NCBI GenBank assembly: GCA_902519445.1
Contig: CABYJR010000003.1
Coordinates: 1-48,568 of the forward strand
Direction: 5' to 3'
Length of the DNA stretch: 48,568 nt
DNA from: an uncultured Pelagibacteraceae bacterium
GTDB taxonomy: Bacteria; Pseudomonadota; Alphaproteobacteria; Pelagibacterales; Pelagibacteraceae
Positions 27,857-35,490 of the stretch are shown here, one piece after another (positions within the stretch are counted from its first letter, which is position 1; each line of letters opens with the position of its first letter). The position numbers and the translations under genes are program-made. The notes under the pieces are model-generated. The model saw nothing but the letters and a program-made list of their open reading frames with translations. It made no database searches and was not told the origin of the DNA.

Positions 27857-28616
27857 AAAAATCTATAAAAAAAAAGGAAAACAACCAATCGTTTGTTTAA
27901 CAGCATATACTAAAAATGTTGCTAAAATTGCTGACAAGTACTGCGATATAATTTTGGTTGGTGATTCATTAGGTATGGTTTTATACGGAATGAAAACAAC
28001 AAGAAGTGTTAAAATTGAAACTATGATTTTGCATGCAAAGGCCGTTAAAGATGCTTCAAAAAAAAGTTTAGTGGTTTTTGATATGCCTTATAAAACTTAT
28101 ACAAATAAATTTAATGCATATAAAAATGCAAAAAAAGTTATTAAATTAACAAAATGTGATGCAGTAAAACTTGAAGGTGGAAAAAAGATTTCAAAAATTG
28201 TCAATTTTCTTGTAAAGAAAGGAATACCAGTTCTTGGTCATGTTGGGTTATTACCTCAAACCTCAAGAAATTTTAAGGCGCGGGGTAAAAATTTCTTTGA
28301 AAGAAAAACAATTTTAAAGGATGCGATTTCAATTTCTAATTCAGGTGCCTTTGCAATAATAGTAGAATGTGTTGTTGAAAGATTAGCAAAGGAAATTACA
28401 AAAAATATTATGATTCCAACAATTGGTATAGGAGCATCCAGATATTGCGACGGTCAAATTCTTGTTACAGAAGATTTAACAGGACTGAGTGATTTTTTAC
28501 CAAAATTTGTTAAGCAATATGCAAATTTAAATAAATCAATAGAAAAATGCATAAAAAATTATGTTAAGGATGTAAGAATGAAAAGATTTCCTTTCACTAA
28601 GAATGTATATAAATAA
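27837..28616 (+). CDS. panB: 3-methyl-2-oxobutanoate hydroxymethyltransferase
   Basis: PanB uses methylene-tetrahydrofolate to convert 2-oxoisovalerate to ketopantoate, the first committed step to pantothenate and CoA. The 259-residue protein contains IVCLTAYTKNVAKIADKYCDIILVGDSLGMVLYG (metal Asp in VGDS), VVFDMPY (second Asp), AVKLEGG, VLGHVGLLPQ and AIIVECV (catalytic Glu), then IPTIGIGASRYCDGQILV. All ligand positions are intact. panC is not in this window. The gene begins 20 bases before the end of the TPR gene. Confidence 0.96.
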   Translation: MQKVTIEKIYKKKGKQPIVCLTAYTKNVAKIADKYCDIILVGDSLGMVLYGMKTTRSVKIETMILHAKAVKDASKKSLVVFDMPYKTYTNKFNAYKNAKKVIKLTKCDAVKLEGGKKISKIVNFLVKKGIPVLGHVGLLPQTSRNFKARGKNFFERKTILKDAISISNSGAFAIIVECVVERLAKEITKNIMIPTIGIGASRYCDGQILVTEDLTGLSDFLPKFVKQYANLNKSIEKCIKNYVKDVRMKRFPFTKNVYK

Positions 28617-28628
28617 AAGATAATTTAA

Positions 28629-29279
28629 ATGGCAAACAATTTATTTGAAACCCAATACGACCTAACTAAAAAATCCAAATTAAAGGAATTTTATGAAACC
28701 AAAAAAATATTAATTTTTTCATCAATATTTGCATTTATAATTATTGTAGTCAGTTATAGCTATTATCAGAGCAGCAAAGAAAAAAAAAAGATTTTGTTGT
28801 CAGAAAATTACATACAAGCCAAGATTTATCTTGAAAAAGGCAACAAAGTGAAAGCACTAGAAACTTTAAAAAATATAACTTTTTCAAATGATGCAACTTA
28901 TTCAACCTTATCTTTTTTTATGATATTGAATGAAAATTTAATTAATAACAACGAAGAGATTTCAAAATTATTCGATCATCTATTACAAAATAACAATTTT
29001 GATAAAGAAATAGAAGATTTGTTGCATTACAAAAAGGCATTATTTAAATCAAGTTACGTCAATGAAGAAAAATTCTTAGAAGAAGTTAGTCCTTTATTAA
29101 AATCAAAAGAGACACTATGGAAAGGTCACGGATTAATGTTAATAGGAGATTATTATTTTTCAAGAAAAGAATATGTAAAAGCAAAAGATTTTTACACTCA
29201 AATTCTTACGATAAAAAATTTACAGCCAGAACTTTATGAGCAGGCTAAAACGAAACTTATCAATATAGCCAATGATTAA
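28629..29279 (+). CDS. YfgM-like membrane-anchored TPR protein
   Basis: The 216-residue protein has an N-terminal cytosolic stretch, one transmembrane helix (ILIFSSIFAFIIIVVSYSYYQSS, residues about 27-49) and a periplasmic helical domain with TPR-like pairs (ENYIQAKIYLEKGNKVKALETLKNI). This is the layout of YfgM, which works with SecYEG and PpiD on exported proteins. The next gene, overlapping by 8 bases, is BamB-like, the same neighbour YfgM has in E. coli, which supports the assignment. Confidence 0.78.
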   Translation: MANNLFETQYDLTKKSKLKEFYETKKILIFSSIFAFIIIVVSYSYYQSSKEKKKILLSENYIQAKIYLEKGNKVKALETLKNITFSNDATYSTLSFFMILNENLINNNEEISKLFDHLLQNNNFDKEIEDLLHYKKALFKSSYVNEEKFLEEVSPLLKSKETLWKGHGLMLIGDYYFSRKEYVKAKDFYTQILTIKNLQPELYEQAKTKLINIAND

Positions 29280-30621
29280 TAAAAGAATATTAATTTTATT
29301 GATATTATTCACTGTATTAAGTAGCTGTTCATTTGATAGCAAGACAGGAATCTGGGGCGACGCTGCTAAAGAGAAGAAAAGAATTTCAGAATTAGAAAAA
29401 GAGCAACAAGAAATAATTAAAGTAGAAAAAATTTATACATCTGACAAAACTTTTTATAAAGAAGTGGCTTTATCAAAAAATATAGTTTTACCTAAACCAC
29501 AAAATAAATCTTCATGGATAATGTCAAATGAAAATTACCAAAATGACAAGGGAAATATATATCTGCAAGGTATAAATAATATTTTTTTAAAAAAAAAAAT
29601 TGGAAAAGATAAATTTTCAGGCAGTAAAAAAATTACCTCACTTTTAGTTTTAAGAAATAATATGATTTTTTCTGATGATAAAGGAACAATTTTTCATGTA
29701 AATGAAAGAGGAGGAATAATATGGAAGAAAAATATATACAAGAAAGCATATAAAAAAATATATAAAAATTTAGTTTTTTCAATTTATAAAGATAATATTT
29801 ATGTTGCGGACAATATTGGTTTTATTTATTCAATTAATTTAAACGATGGACAAATGCTTTGGATTAGAAATTATGAAATTGGTACGAAATCTAATATTAA
29901 AATTTTTAACAATAAGATTTTTTTAATAAATGAAGATAATAAAATTCTTTGCTTAAACACAAATGATGGGTCTTTAATTTGGAGTATTCTTTCAATAAAA
30001 TCATTTATTAAAACTGAAAATTTATTATCTTTAGCTATTTCTAAAGATGGAAATTTACTTGCAATTACATCAGCAGCAGATATTTACAAAATTAGAGGGG
30101 ATACAGGAGATATTTTTTGGTCAAGAAACACAGCAGATTCGTTATACGCAGATGCAACTGATTTTTTTGTTTCGTCTGAAATAGTTATTAACGATGATAA
30201 AGTAATTTTTTCCTCAGGTAATAATACTTTTTTACTTAAGTTGGAAAATGGTGAAACTCTTTGGAAACAAGAGGTAAGTTCTGTTGCGGCTCCAATTGTT
30301 AGTGGCGAAAATATTTTTATTCTTAGTGATAACGGTTATTTAGTTATTATTGAAAAAGATACGGGAGAAATCATTTCATCAACAAATATATTAAAAATTC
30401 TAAAAAGAAAGAAACAAAAAACAAAAATAACAGGTTTTATTATGGGTTCTAATAAGATTTATTCTATAACGTTAAATGGATTTTTAATTTCTAGTTCTGC
30501 CATTTCAGGTAAAGCTGAGTTTTATAAAAAAATTGGAGGTCCAAACATATCTCCTTTAGCTATAAATAATGGAAAACTATACATACTGACCGATAAATCA
30601 AAAATTTTAGTATTAAATTAG
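29272..30621 (+). CDS. bamB: BamB-like PQQ-repeat beta-propeller lipoprotein
   Basis: The N-terminus MINKRILILLILFTVLSSCSFD is a lipoprotein signal with lipobox LSSC (Cys19). The 430-residue remainder contains repeated propeller blades with the PQQ-like pattern, such as NDGQMLWIRNYEIGT, NDGSLIWSI, GDTGDIFWSRN and ENGETLWKQEV. BamB is an accessory subunit of the outer-membrane protein assembly complex. The protein is longer than E. coli BamB (392) and has an extra Lys/Glu-rich N-terminal linker. der/engA, often next in other bacteria, is absent; instead a convergent membrane gene shares its stop codon. Confidence 0.82.
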   Translation: MINKRILILLILFTVLSSCSFDSKTGIWGDAAKEKKRISELEKEQQEIIKVEKIYTSDKTFYKEVALSKNIVLPKPQNKSSWIMSNENYQNDKGNIYLQGINNIFLKKKIGKDKFSGSKKITSLLVLRNNMIFSDDKGTIFHVNERGGIIWKKNIYKKAYKKIYKNLVFSIYKDNIYVADNIGFIYSINLNDGQMLWIRNYEIGTKSNIKIFNNKIFLINEDNKILCLNTNDGSLIWSILSIKSFIKTENLLSLAISKDGNLLAITSAADIYKIRGDTGDIFWSRNTADSLYADATDFFVSSEIVINDDKVIFSSGNNTFLLKLENGETLWKQEVSSVAAPIVSGENIFILSDNGYLVIIEKDTGEIISSTNILKILKRKKQKTKITGFIMGSNKIYSITLNGFLISSSAISGKAEFYKKIGGPNISPLAINNGKLYILTDKSKILVLN

Positions 30622-31091
30622 TCGTGTATTCCTAATTTTCTTGAGTAAAATACTCTAAAAAACCAATATAAAACAAGTCCCGTTGGTCCAGAAAAATAAA
30701 TTAAGATTAGTGGGAAAAAAATTATTTTTCTAGGAATGTTATATTTAACAGAATCTCTAGATACCCAAGATCCAAGAAAAAGATTTAATGCCAAAAAATG
30801 TATCCAGAAAAACAACAAGAAACTCTCTGTAGCAAAGATCGTATAAAGATTATCGATACTTAAATATAGTTTAAAAATATCAACAAAAGGTTCATTTAAT
30901 AAAATTGATTGATATAAGACATATAAGTAGGCGGTAGATAAAATAATAGGGAGTATTATTGAATTGACAAAAATTTGTGTAATTTTTGAGTTAGGAATAA
31001 ACATTAATAACAGCCAAAATGGCAATACACCAAAACTGCTATATATGTATATGTTTTCAAAAGTTAAATATTCTTGAAATTGAAATAGCAT
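30618..31091 (-). CDS. ABA4-like (DUF4281) membrane protein
   Basis: This 157-residue protein has four hydrophobic segments. Its features, FGVLPFWLLLMFIPNSKIT, WIHFLALNLFLGSWVSRDS and FSGPTGLVLYWFFR, match the ABA-deficient-4-like family. The plant member is linked to neoxanthin synthesis; bacterial members have no proven role, and a carotenoid link is only a guess here. It is convergent with the BamB-like gene, with interlocked stop codons (TTAG), and divergent from recX with a 35-base gap. Confidence 0.72.
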   Translation of the reverse strand: MLFQFQEYLTFENIYIYSSFGVLPFWLLLMFIPNSKITQIFVNSIILPIILSTAYLYVLYQSILLNEPFVDIFKLYLSIDNLYTIFATESFLLFFWIHFLALNLFLGSWVSRDSVKYNIPRKIIFFPLILIYFSGPTGLVLYWFFRVFYSRKLGIHD

Positions 31092-31126
31092 AAAATTCTA
31101 AATATATAATATAATATATAAAAAAC

Positions 31127-31687
31127 ATGAATCCTATTAAAAATAAAAAAAATCTAGATACGGCAGTGGATGAAATAAGAAATTTTGCCTATACATATAT
31201 TGAAAAATATAGTCCTTCAAAACAACAATTAAGAACTTATCTATTTAAAAAACTCATTAAAAAGGAGCAAAAAACAATAAACAAGAAGGAAATTTTTAGT
31301 TTAATTGACGCTGTGATTATTTCTTTAATTGATCAAAAATTTTTAAGTGATGAATATTATTCTGATTCTAAATCGAAAATTTTTTACAGAAGAGGCTATT
31401 CACTTAATAAAATAAGATATAATTTAATTAAAAAAGGAATTGACCAAAAATATATTAAGGCAAGTATTTCAAAAATAAAAGAAAACGAATCAGATCCCGA
31501 TTTTTTTTCAGCAATTAAAATGTGTAAAAGAAGAAGGATTGGACCAAATAGAGAAGAAAGTAATAGATCATTATTTTATAAAAAAGATATTTCAATATTA
31601 GCGAGATCAGGTTTTAGTTATGAGGTATCTAAAAAAGTTTTAGATCTTCCAAAGGCGGAATTTATGAAATTTTGTAAAATGATTTAG
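31127..31687 (+). CDS. recX: Regulatory protein RecX
   Basis: RecX binds RecA filaments and limits their growth. The 186-residue protein is all-helical with three-helix repeats: TYIEKYSPSKQQLRTYLFKKLIKK, then LIDQKFLSDEYYSDSKSKIFYRRGYSLNKIRYNLIKKGI, and ending ARSGFSYEVSKKVLDLP. It is strongly Lys-rich, as are its neighbours. The gene is 10 kb from recA, not downstream of it as in many bacteria. Confidence 0.85.
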   Translation: MNPIKNKKNLDTAVDEIRNFAYTYIEKYSPSKQQLRTYLFKKLIKKEQKTINKKEIFSLIDAVIISLIDQKFLSDEYYSDSKSKIFYRRGYSLNKIRYNLIKKGIDQKYIKASISKIKENESDPDFFSAIKMCKRRRIGPNREESNRSLFYKKDISILARSGFSYEVSKKVLDLPKAEFMKFCKMI

Positions 31688-31688
31688 T

Positions 31689-31823
31689 TTATTTTTTATT
31701 TTTTTTATTATTTTTTGATAAATAGTAATTTAACTGTTTTTCTAATCTTTTTTTAACATATAAAAAAAATATAATTCCAAAAAAAGCTACTGACAAAACA
31801 ATAACAAGAACTGTTTTTATCAT
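31689..31823 (-). CDS. Small membrane protein, 44 residues
   Basis: This ORF is too short for the ORF track. It reads ATG at 31823 to TAA at 31689: one N-terminal transmembrane helix (IKTVLVIVLSVAFFGIIFFLYV) followed by a Lys/Asn-rich cytoplasmic tail. Its stop is one base after the end of recX on the other strand. A well-formed helix plus positive-inside tail argues for a real gene, but no homologue is recognised. Confidence 0.45.
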   Translation of the reverse strand: MIKTVLVIVLSVAFFGIIFFLYVKKRLEKQLNYYLSKNNKKNKK

Positions 31824-31857
31824 TTTTATTTATAAAAATTTATATTATTTATATGTT

Positions 31858-32124
31858 TTAGGGAGCAAGGAATAATTGAGTTTTGTCTTTTGGTAAATAT
31901 GTTTGTTGCAACACTTCTTTGTTGATGGCATCAAGCGCATGTTCGCTTATAGATTTTCCAGTACTTTGTTTCACTAGGTATCCAGCGCCTGTAGTTACTC
32001 CAGACTGGACTATAGAAGCCGTAGTGAATCCTGAAGTTGCTGGACCTATTAAAGCCATAGGTGCCATGAAGCAGCCGGATAAAGTTACACCCAAAGTAAC
32101 TATTAAAAGTAATCTTTTAAACAT
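31858..32124 (-). CDS. Small lipoprotein of unknown function
   Basis: The start is set at 32124 because it gives a lipoprotein signal (MFKRLLLIVTLGVTLSGCF, lipobox LSGC) while the track start at 32199 adds 25 unrelated residues. The mature part of about 70 residues has a Gly/Ala-rich stretch (LIGPATSGFTTASIVQSGVTTGAGYLVKQSTG) followed by SISEHALDAINKEV. This could be a small outer-membrane lipoprotein with a glycine-rich membrane-active segment. I do not recognise the family. Confidence 0.65.
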   Translation of the reverse strand: MFKRLLLIVTLGVTLSGCFMAPMALIGPATSGFTTASIVQSGVTTGAGYLVKQSTGKSISEHALDAINKEVLQQTYLPKDKTQLFLAP

Positions 32125-32214
32125 CGAATCCCCAATTATTTGAAAGAGTTTATATTTTTTATTAAACAAAAAAAAGGAACAAATTATCCAATTTAACACA
32201 ACTCAAAGTTGTAA

Positions 32215-32991
32215 TTATTTTTCTAAATTATGTGATCTTTTTGCTATTATGGGTAAGTTCTTATAATTTTTTTTCCCATACGCGAATTCTTTTTCATCAT
32301 GTGTTGTCATAGAGCCTCCGGCATGAACAAGTATCGCATGTCCGGCAGCTATATCCCACTCATAAGCTCTAGCATTTGCTGCATAAATATCAGCTTCACC
32401 GGCAGCTAAAATACAAAATTTAAATGAACTAGACATTTTTATTGTTTTAGAAACATTATGTTTTTTATAAATATTTAAAATTTCAATCGGCGTATGGTTT
32501 GAATTTTCCAATCCTATAACTTTGCCTGAATTCTTTTTATTACAATTTAATTGAAAAGTTTTTCCCTTAAAGGTCTCGTAAGCTAGGTTTTTTCCATAAG
32601 AAAAAAACAATCTTTCTTTTGCAGGAGCGTAAATTATTCCCGCTACAGGTTTTAAATCAATTATTAAGGCAGCATTTAAAGTATATTCATCTCTTTTTTT
32701 AATATAATCTTTAGTTCCATCAATTGGGTCTATTAACCAAAAGTCATTGTGTTTATTTTCTATATTTAAATTTACAGTCTCTTCAGAAATAATAGGTATA
32801 GAAGGTGTTAAATCTTTTATTTTTCTTCTTAAAATTTTATCAACTAGCAAATCTCCATCAGTTACAGGGGATTTATCAGGTTTAATCGTAATTTTTACGC
32901 CCTTTTCGCTTATTTCTTTTGCAATTTTGCCTGCTTCTAGAAACGTATCCAAAAGGGATTCTATAGTATTTTTTAATTTTGTGTTATCCAA
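32215..32991 (-). CDS. cysQ: 3'(2'),5'-bisphosphate nucleotidase CysQ
   Basis: CysQ hydrolyses PAP (3'-phosphoadenosine 5'-phosphate) to AMP, relieving inhibition in sulfate assimilation and related transfers. The 258-residue inositol-monophosphatase-fold protein has VTDGDLLVD, PIISEET (metal Glu), LIDPIDGTKDYIKKRDEYTLNAAL (the DPIDGT metal site near residue 92) and YEWDIAAGHAIL (third Asp) around 210. It begins with TTG at 32991, inside the end of the DUF3553 gene (8-base overlap). An inositol-phosphatase activity cannot be excluded. Confidence 0.88.
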   Translation of the reverse strand: MDNTKLKNTIESLLDTFLEAGKIAKEISEKGVKITIKPDKSPVTDGDLLVDKILRRKIKDLTPSIPIISEETVNLNIENKHNDFWLIDPIDGTKDYIKKRDEYTLNAALIIDLKPVAGIIYAPAKERLFFSYGKNLAYETFKGKTFQLNCNKKNSGKVIGLENSNHTPIEILNIYKKHNVSKTIKMSSSFKFCILAAGEADIYAANARAYEWDIAAGHAILVHAGGSMTTHDEKEFAYGKKNYKNLPIIAKRSHNLEK

Positions 32992-33160
32992 TTTTGCTAA
33001 CTTTCTCTAAAGTAACTTCTTTAGCATTTATAACCTTCTTGCCCGTGTTTTCAAAATTAACAGTTACTTTATCATTAATTATTGATTGAATTTGTCCTAT
33101 TCCCCAGTCTTTATTATTAGGATTTATGACAAAATCGCCAGGTTCATAATCTAAAAACAT
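32984..33160 (-). CDS. DUF3553 domain protein, 58 residues
   Basis: This ORF is absent from the track because of its length. It runs from ATG 33160 to TAA 32984 and encodes [20 protein letters not shown] followed by a [14 protein letters not shown] block. That pattern (GDFV-x-P-x-x-x-DWG-x-GQ-x-Q...VTVNFE) is the alphaproteobacterial DUF3553 domain, a small beta-barrel-like fold related in look to the C-terminal UvrD/PcrA binding domain. A nucleic-acid or polymerase-associated role is only a guess. It overlaps the TTG start of cysQ by 8 bases. Confidence 0.85.
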   Translation of the reverse strand: MFLDYEPGDFVINPNNKDWGIGQIQSIINDKVTVNFENTGKKVINAKEVTLEKVSKIG

Positions 33161-33212
33161 TTATAGAAAAATACCATTATATATAATAAAACAAATACAT
33201 TATTTAATAGAT

Positions 33213-34355
33213 ATGTCAGTAAAAAAGGCAAATTCATTAGGTTTTTCAAAGAACCCAAAAGACACAAAAATTGTGGTTGCAATGTCTGGAGGTGTAGATT
33301 CTTCCACTGTTGCAGGTTTAATGAAAAAAGAAGGATATAATGTTATAGGCATAACGCTTAAACTTTATGATGATGCAAAATCGCCTAAAAAAAGCAGACA
33401 ATGTTGTGCCGGACAAGATATTTTAGACGCAAAAAGAGTATCTCAGAAATTAGATATTGATCACAAGATATTATATTACCAAAAAAACTTCAGAAAAGAA
33501 GTTATAGATTCATTTATTGATAGTTATGTTCGCGGAGAAACACCCATACCATGTGTACAATGTAACCAAACTGTAAAATTTAGAGACTTATATGATTATG
33601 CTAAAGAGTTAAAAGCAGATGCTTTAGTTACAGGGCACTATGTGAATAGAATCCAAAAAAATGGACAGGCTGACATGTATAGGGCTGCCGATTTAAAAAG
33701 AGATCAAAGCTACTTCCTTTTTGCTACAACTCAAAAACAATTAAATTTTTTAAGATTTCCGTTAGGAAATTTACAAAAAAATCAAACCAGAAAAATTGCT
33801 TCGGAACTTAGTTTAAATGTAGCAGATAAACCTGATAGTCAAGATATATGCTTTGTTCCTAATGGAGATTATGCTTCGGTAATAAATAAATATAGACCTA
33901 CGTCTTTTAAAAAAGGCGCAATTTTAAATACAAAAAATGAAACGATAGGTACCCATGAAGGAATAATTAATTATACCATAGGGCAAAGAAAAGGAATTAG
34001 GATAGCAAGGCAACAACCATTTTATGTAGTAAATATTGATGCTTTGAAAAACACGATTACAGTAGGAAATATGGATGATTTATTTGTAAAAAAGATTTTT
34101 GTTAAAAATTTAAATTTATTAAGCAGTTTTGGAGAAAATAAAAATAATTGCTACGTGAAAGTTAGATCAACAGGCAAATTAATTAAAGCTGATATAAAAT
34201 TAAATCAAAATTCAGCAGAAATTAAATTAGAAGAAAATGAAAAAGGCGTTTCTCCTGGTCAAGCTTGTGTATTTTATTCAAAAAACAATCATGGGGATAA
34301 AGTTCTTGGGGGTGGATGGATAGTAAAAGCAGACAACAAATATTTATCCACATAA
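33213..34355 (+). CDS. mnmA: tRNA-specific 2-thiouridylase MnmA
   Basis: MnmA thiolates U34 of tRNA-Lys, Glu and Gln using ATP and persulfide sulfur. The 380-residue protein has the PP-loop [10 protein letters not shown] (22-31), then the [15 protein letters not shown] block typical of the alphaproteobacterial form, [13 protein letters not shown] with the first catalytic Cys, [23 protein letters not shown] with the second catalytic Cys, and the GQRKGI and SPGQACVFY motifs of the C-terminal tRNA-binding barrel. It is monocistronic and followed by a separate structured RNA gene. Confidence 0.97.
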   Translation: MSVKKANSLGFSKNPKDTKIVVAMSGGVDSSTVAGLMKKEGYNVIGITLKLYDDAKSPKKSRQCCAGQDILDAKRVSQKLDIDHKILYYQKNFRKEVIDSFIDSYVRGETPIPCVQCNQTVKFRDLYDYAKELKADALVTGHYVNRIQKNGQADMYRAADLKRDQSYFLFATTQKQLNFLRFPLGNLQKNQTRKIASELSLNVADKPDSQDICFVPNGDYASVINKYRPTSFKKGAILNTKNETIGTHEGIINYTIGQRKGIRIARQQPFYVVNIDALKNTITVGNMDDLFVKKIFVKNLNLLSSFGENKNNCYVKVRSTGKLIKADIKLNQNSAEIKLEENEKGVSPGQACVFYSKNNHGDKVLGGGWIVKADNKYLST

Positions 34356-34397
34356 TTCAACTGGTCTACATCAAAAATAAACAAAACAACTAAATAG

Positions 34398-34426
34398 TGA
34401 TTTAATTTTTTTTTTAAAGGTATAAT
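34398..34426 (+). promoter_or_regulatory. Promoter of the structured RNA at 34.4 kb
   Basis: A perfect -10 hexamer TATAAT (34421-34426) lies 17 bases after a weak -35 (TGATTT, 34398-34403), and the interval is a nearly pure T tract that could serve as an UP-like or flexible spacer. The expected transcription start is around 34433. No protein start codon follows, which supports an RNA gene. Confidence 0.65.
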
Positions 34427-34432
34427 GTAGAA

Positions 34433-34618
34433 AGTGACTTAAGAGGCAACTCTTAACCGGCCAGATAAGGAAAGACCGAGAGGTTCAAGCTTATAGGGCG
34501 GAAAACTCCGCAAAGTAGCGCTTAACATAGCGGGGTGGCGGGTTCGGCGGTAGCGACTACAACGACGAACCAAATTTAAAAGTTCTAACACGAAAGTGTT
34601 AGAACTTTTGGTTTTTTT
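34433..34618 (+). ncRNA. Unidentified structured RNA, about 186 nt
   Basis: This GC-richer island in AT-rich DNA has no convincing ORF but folds well. Hairpin 1 is TTAAGAG-GCAA-CTCTTAA (34439-34456, GNRA loop). Hairpin 2 is ATAAG...CTTAT enclosing GACC-GAGA-GGTT (34465-34494). Hairpin 3 is GCGGA-AAAC-TCCGC (34498-34511). Hairpin 4 is GGTTCG...CGAACC enclosing GTAG-CGA-CTAC (34541-34571). CCGGCC (34457) may pair with GGCGGG to close a multibranch. A 14-bp terminator ends it. I could not match it to SRP RNA (no GGAAGCAGC loop), tmRNA (no tag or T-arm), RNase P (no ACAGAA..P4 core) or 6S RNA. The exact 5' end is inferred from the -10 box. Confidence 0.7.
34578..34618 (+). terminator. Rho-independent terminator of the structured RNA
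   Basis: A perfect 14-bp stem AAAAGTTCTAACAC/GTGTTAGAACTTTT closes on a GAAA tetraloop (34592-34595) and is followed by GG and seven T. It is the strongest terminator in the window. The stop codon of the convergent membrane gene (34599-34601) lies in its right arm, so it may also serve that gene. Confidence 0.9.
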
Positions 34619-35315
34619 GGGCCTTCCAAAAAAAGAAAGTTAATAAATAAAATAAAACTACACCAATAAAATAATTCCATTCCAGTATATGTTTGAACTG
34701 AACGTTGCCTGAAGAGGTTAATATTGGCAAGGATGCTAATGCTGTAAAAGCTAATATTGAAACTAATAAAATTTTTAAAATAAGTATCTTTTTATTAATT
34801 AACTCAGAAATAATTTTTTTAATTTTAAATAAAGTTATTACATATAAAGCTTGAGCCACTATTTCAAATATAATAAATGCCAAAAGGACGAATCTTCTAA
34901 ATAGTTTATATAAATCGTGTTCAAAACTAACTCCTAGAAAAATTGAATGAATAATTAAAAAAATAGCTGACAGAACTCCATATATCATAAAACGTTTTTT
35001 TTGGATCGATTCAGCGCTTATATTTTGAATTAAAGCATTTGTTGTGATCCAATATTTAATTAAAAGTAAAGCTGTTATTATCATGCATGGTTTAAAAACA
35101 AGATAAGCAGGATAATTTCTGGCAACTCGGCTAATGGATACTGATCCGTCAATGTAAGGAATAGTAAACCCAACCTTTCCTATCTGACCTACTTTAAATA
35201 TGGTATTTTCGAAAAGCTCCCATTCTATGTTAATAAACAAACATAAGTTTAGCGCAATAACAGGCAATACAAAAATCCAAAGGCTAAGGATTCTAATTTG
35301 GTTAATTTTTTCCAC
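34599..35315 (-). CDS. Multi-spanning membrane protein, possible Frag1/DRAM/Sfk1-like
   Basis: The 238-residue protein (GTG start at 35315) has about six hydrophobic segments, for example LWIFVLPVIALNLCLFI, MIITALLLIKYWI, YGVLSAIFLIIHSIFLGV, IIFEIVAQALYVITLF, ILLVSILAFTALASLPIL and YFIGVVLFYLLTFFFW. The first loop contains the polar stretch YIDGSVSISRVARNYPAY, which loosely recalls the Frag1/DRAM/Sfk1 family. I cannot assign a function. It starts 8 bases after a tiny basic ORF on the same strand and ends inside the terminator hairpin of the convergent RNA gene. Confidence 0.65.
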   Translation of the reverse strand: MEKINQIRILSLWIFVLPVIALNLCLFINIEWELFENTIFKVGQIGKVGFTIPYIDGSVSISRVARNYPAYLVFKPCMIITALLLIKYWITTNALIQNISAESIQKKRFMIYGVLSAIFLIIHSIFLGVSFEHDLYKLFRRFVLLAFIIFEIVAQALYVITLFKIKKIISELINKKILILKILLVSILAFTALASLPILTSSGNVQFKHILEWNYFIGVVLFYLLTFFFWKAQKNQKF

Positions 35316-35323
35316 CTAGATCT

Positions 35324-35407
35324 CTATTTTCTTTTATTTCTTTTTCTAGCTCTTCTTTTTTTAGAGCCCATTTTTCTTCGGCCCCTATGTTTTTTTGGAT
35401 AACCCAT
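35324..35407 (-). CDS. Tiny highly basic protein, 27 residues, possible ribosome-associated peptide
   Basis: An ATG at 35407 is preceded by a perfect AAGGAG ribosome-binding sequence (35419-35424 on the reverse strand), unusual in this genome stretch. The peptide (MGYPKKHRGRRKMGSKKRRA..., 27 residues) has 16 Lys/Arg. Its RRKMGSKKRRARKR core looks like the tiny COX24/AURKAIP1-type (mS38-like) ribosomal peptides of bacteria and mitochondria. That resemblance is by eye and could reflect composition alone. It sits 8 bases ahead of the membrane gene. Confidence 0.5.
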   Translation of the reverse strand: MGYPKKHRGRRKMGSKKRRARKRNKRK

Positions 35408-35490
35408 ATTTATATATACTCCTTGGTAATTTAATTAATTGACCTTATTGAGTGGATATAGCATTCTCTGATTTTGTTATCAAATATTTT

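Noticed and set aside
34433-34618. Assigning the structured RNA as SRP RNA, tmRNA, RNase P or 6S RNA
   Set aside because: Hallmark sequences are missing: the GGAAGCAGC-type SRP loop, the tmRNA tag and T-arm, the RNase P P4/ACAGAA core, and the 6S long open bulge. A few short resemblances to RNase P (GGAAAG, AAACTCC) are too weak.
35313-35407. Alternative frame over the tiny basic ORF (EEKWALKKEELEKEIKENRDLGGKN), resembling SDHAF4/DUF1674
   Set aside because: The frame has no ATG, GTG or TTG start and stops before the diagnostic GPEPTRYGDWE tail.
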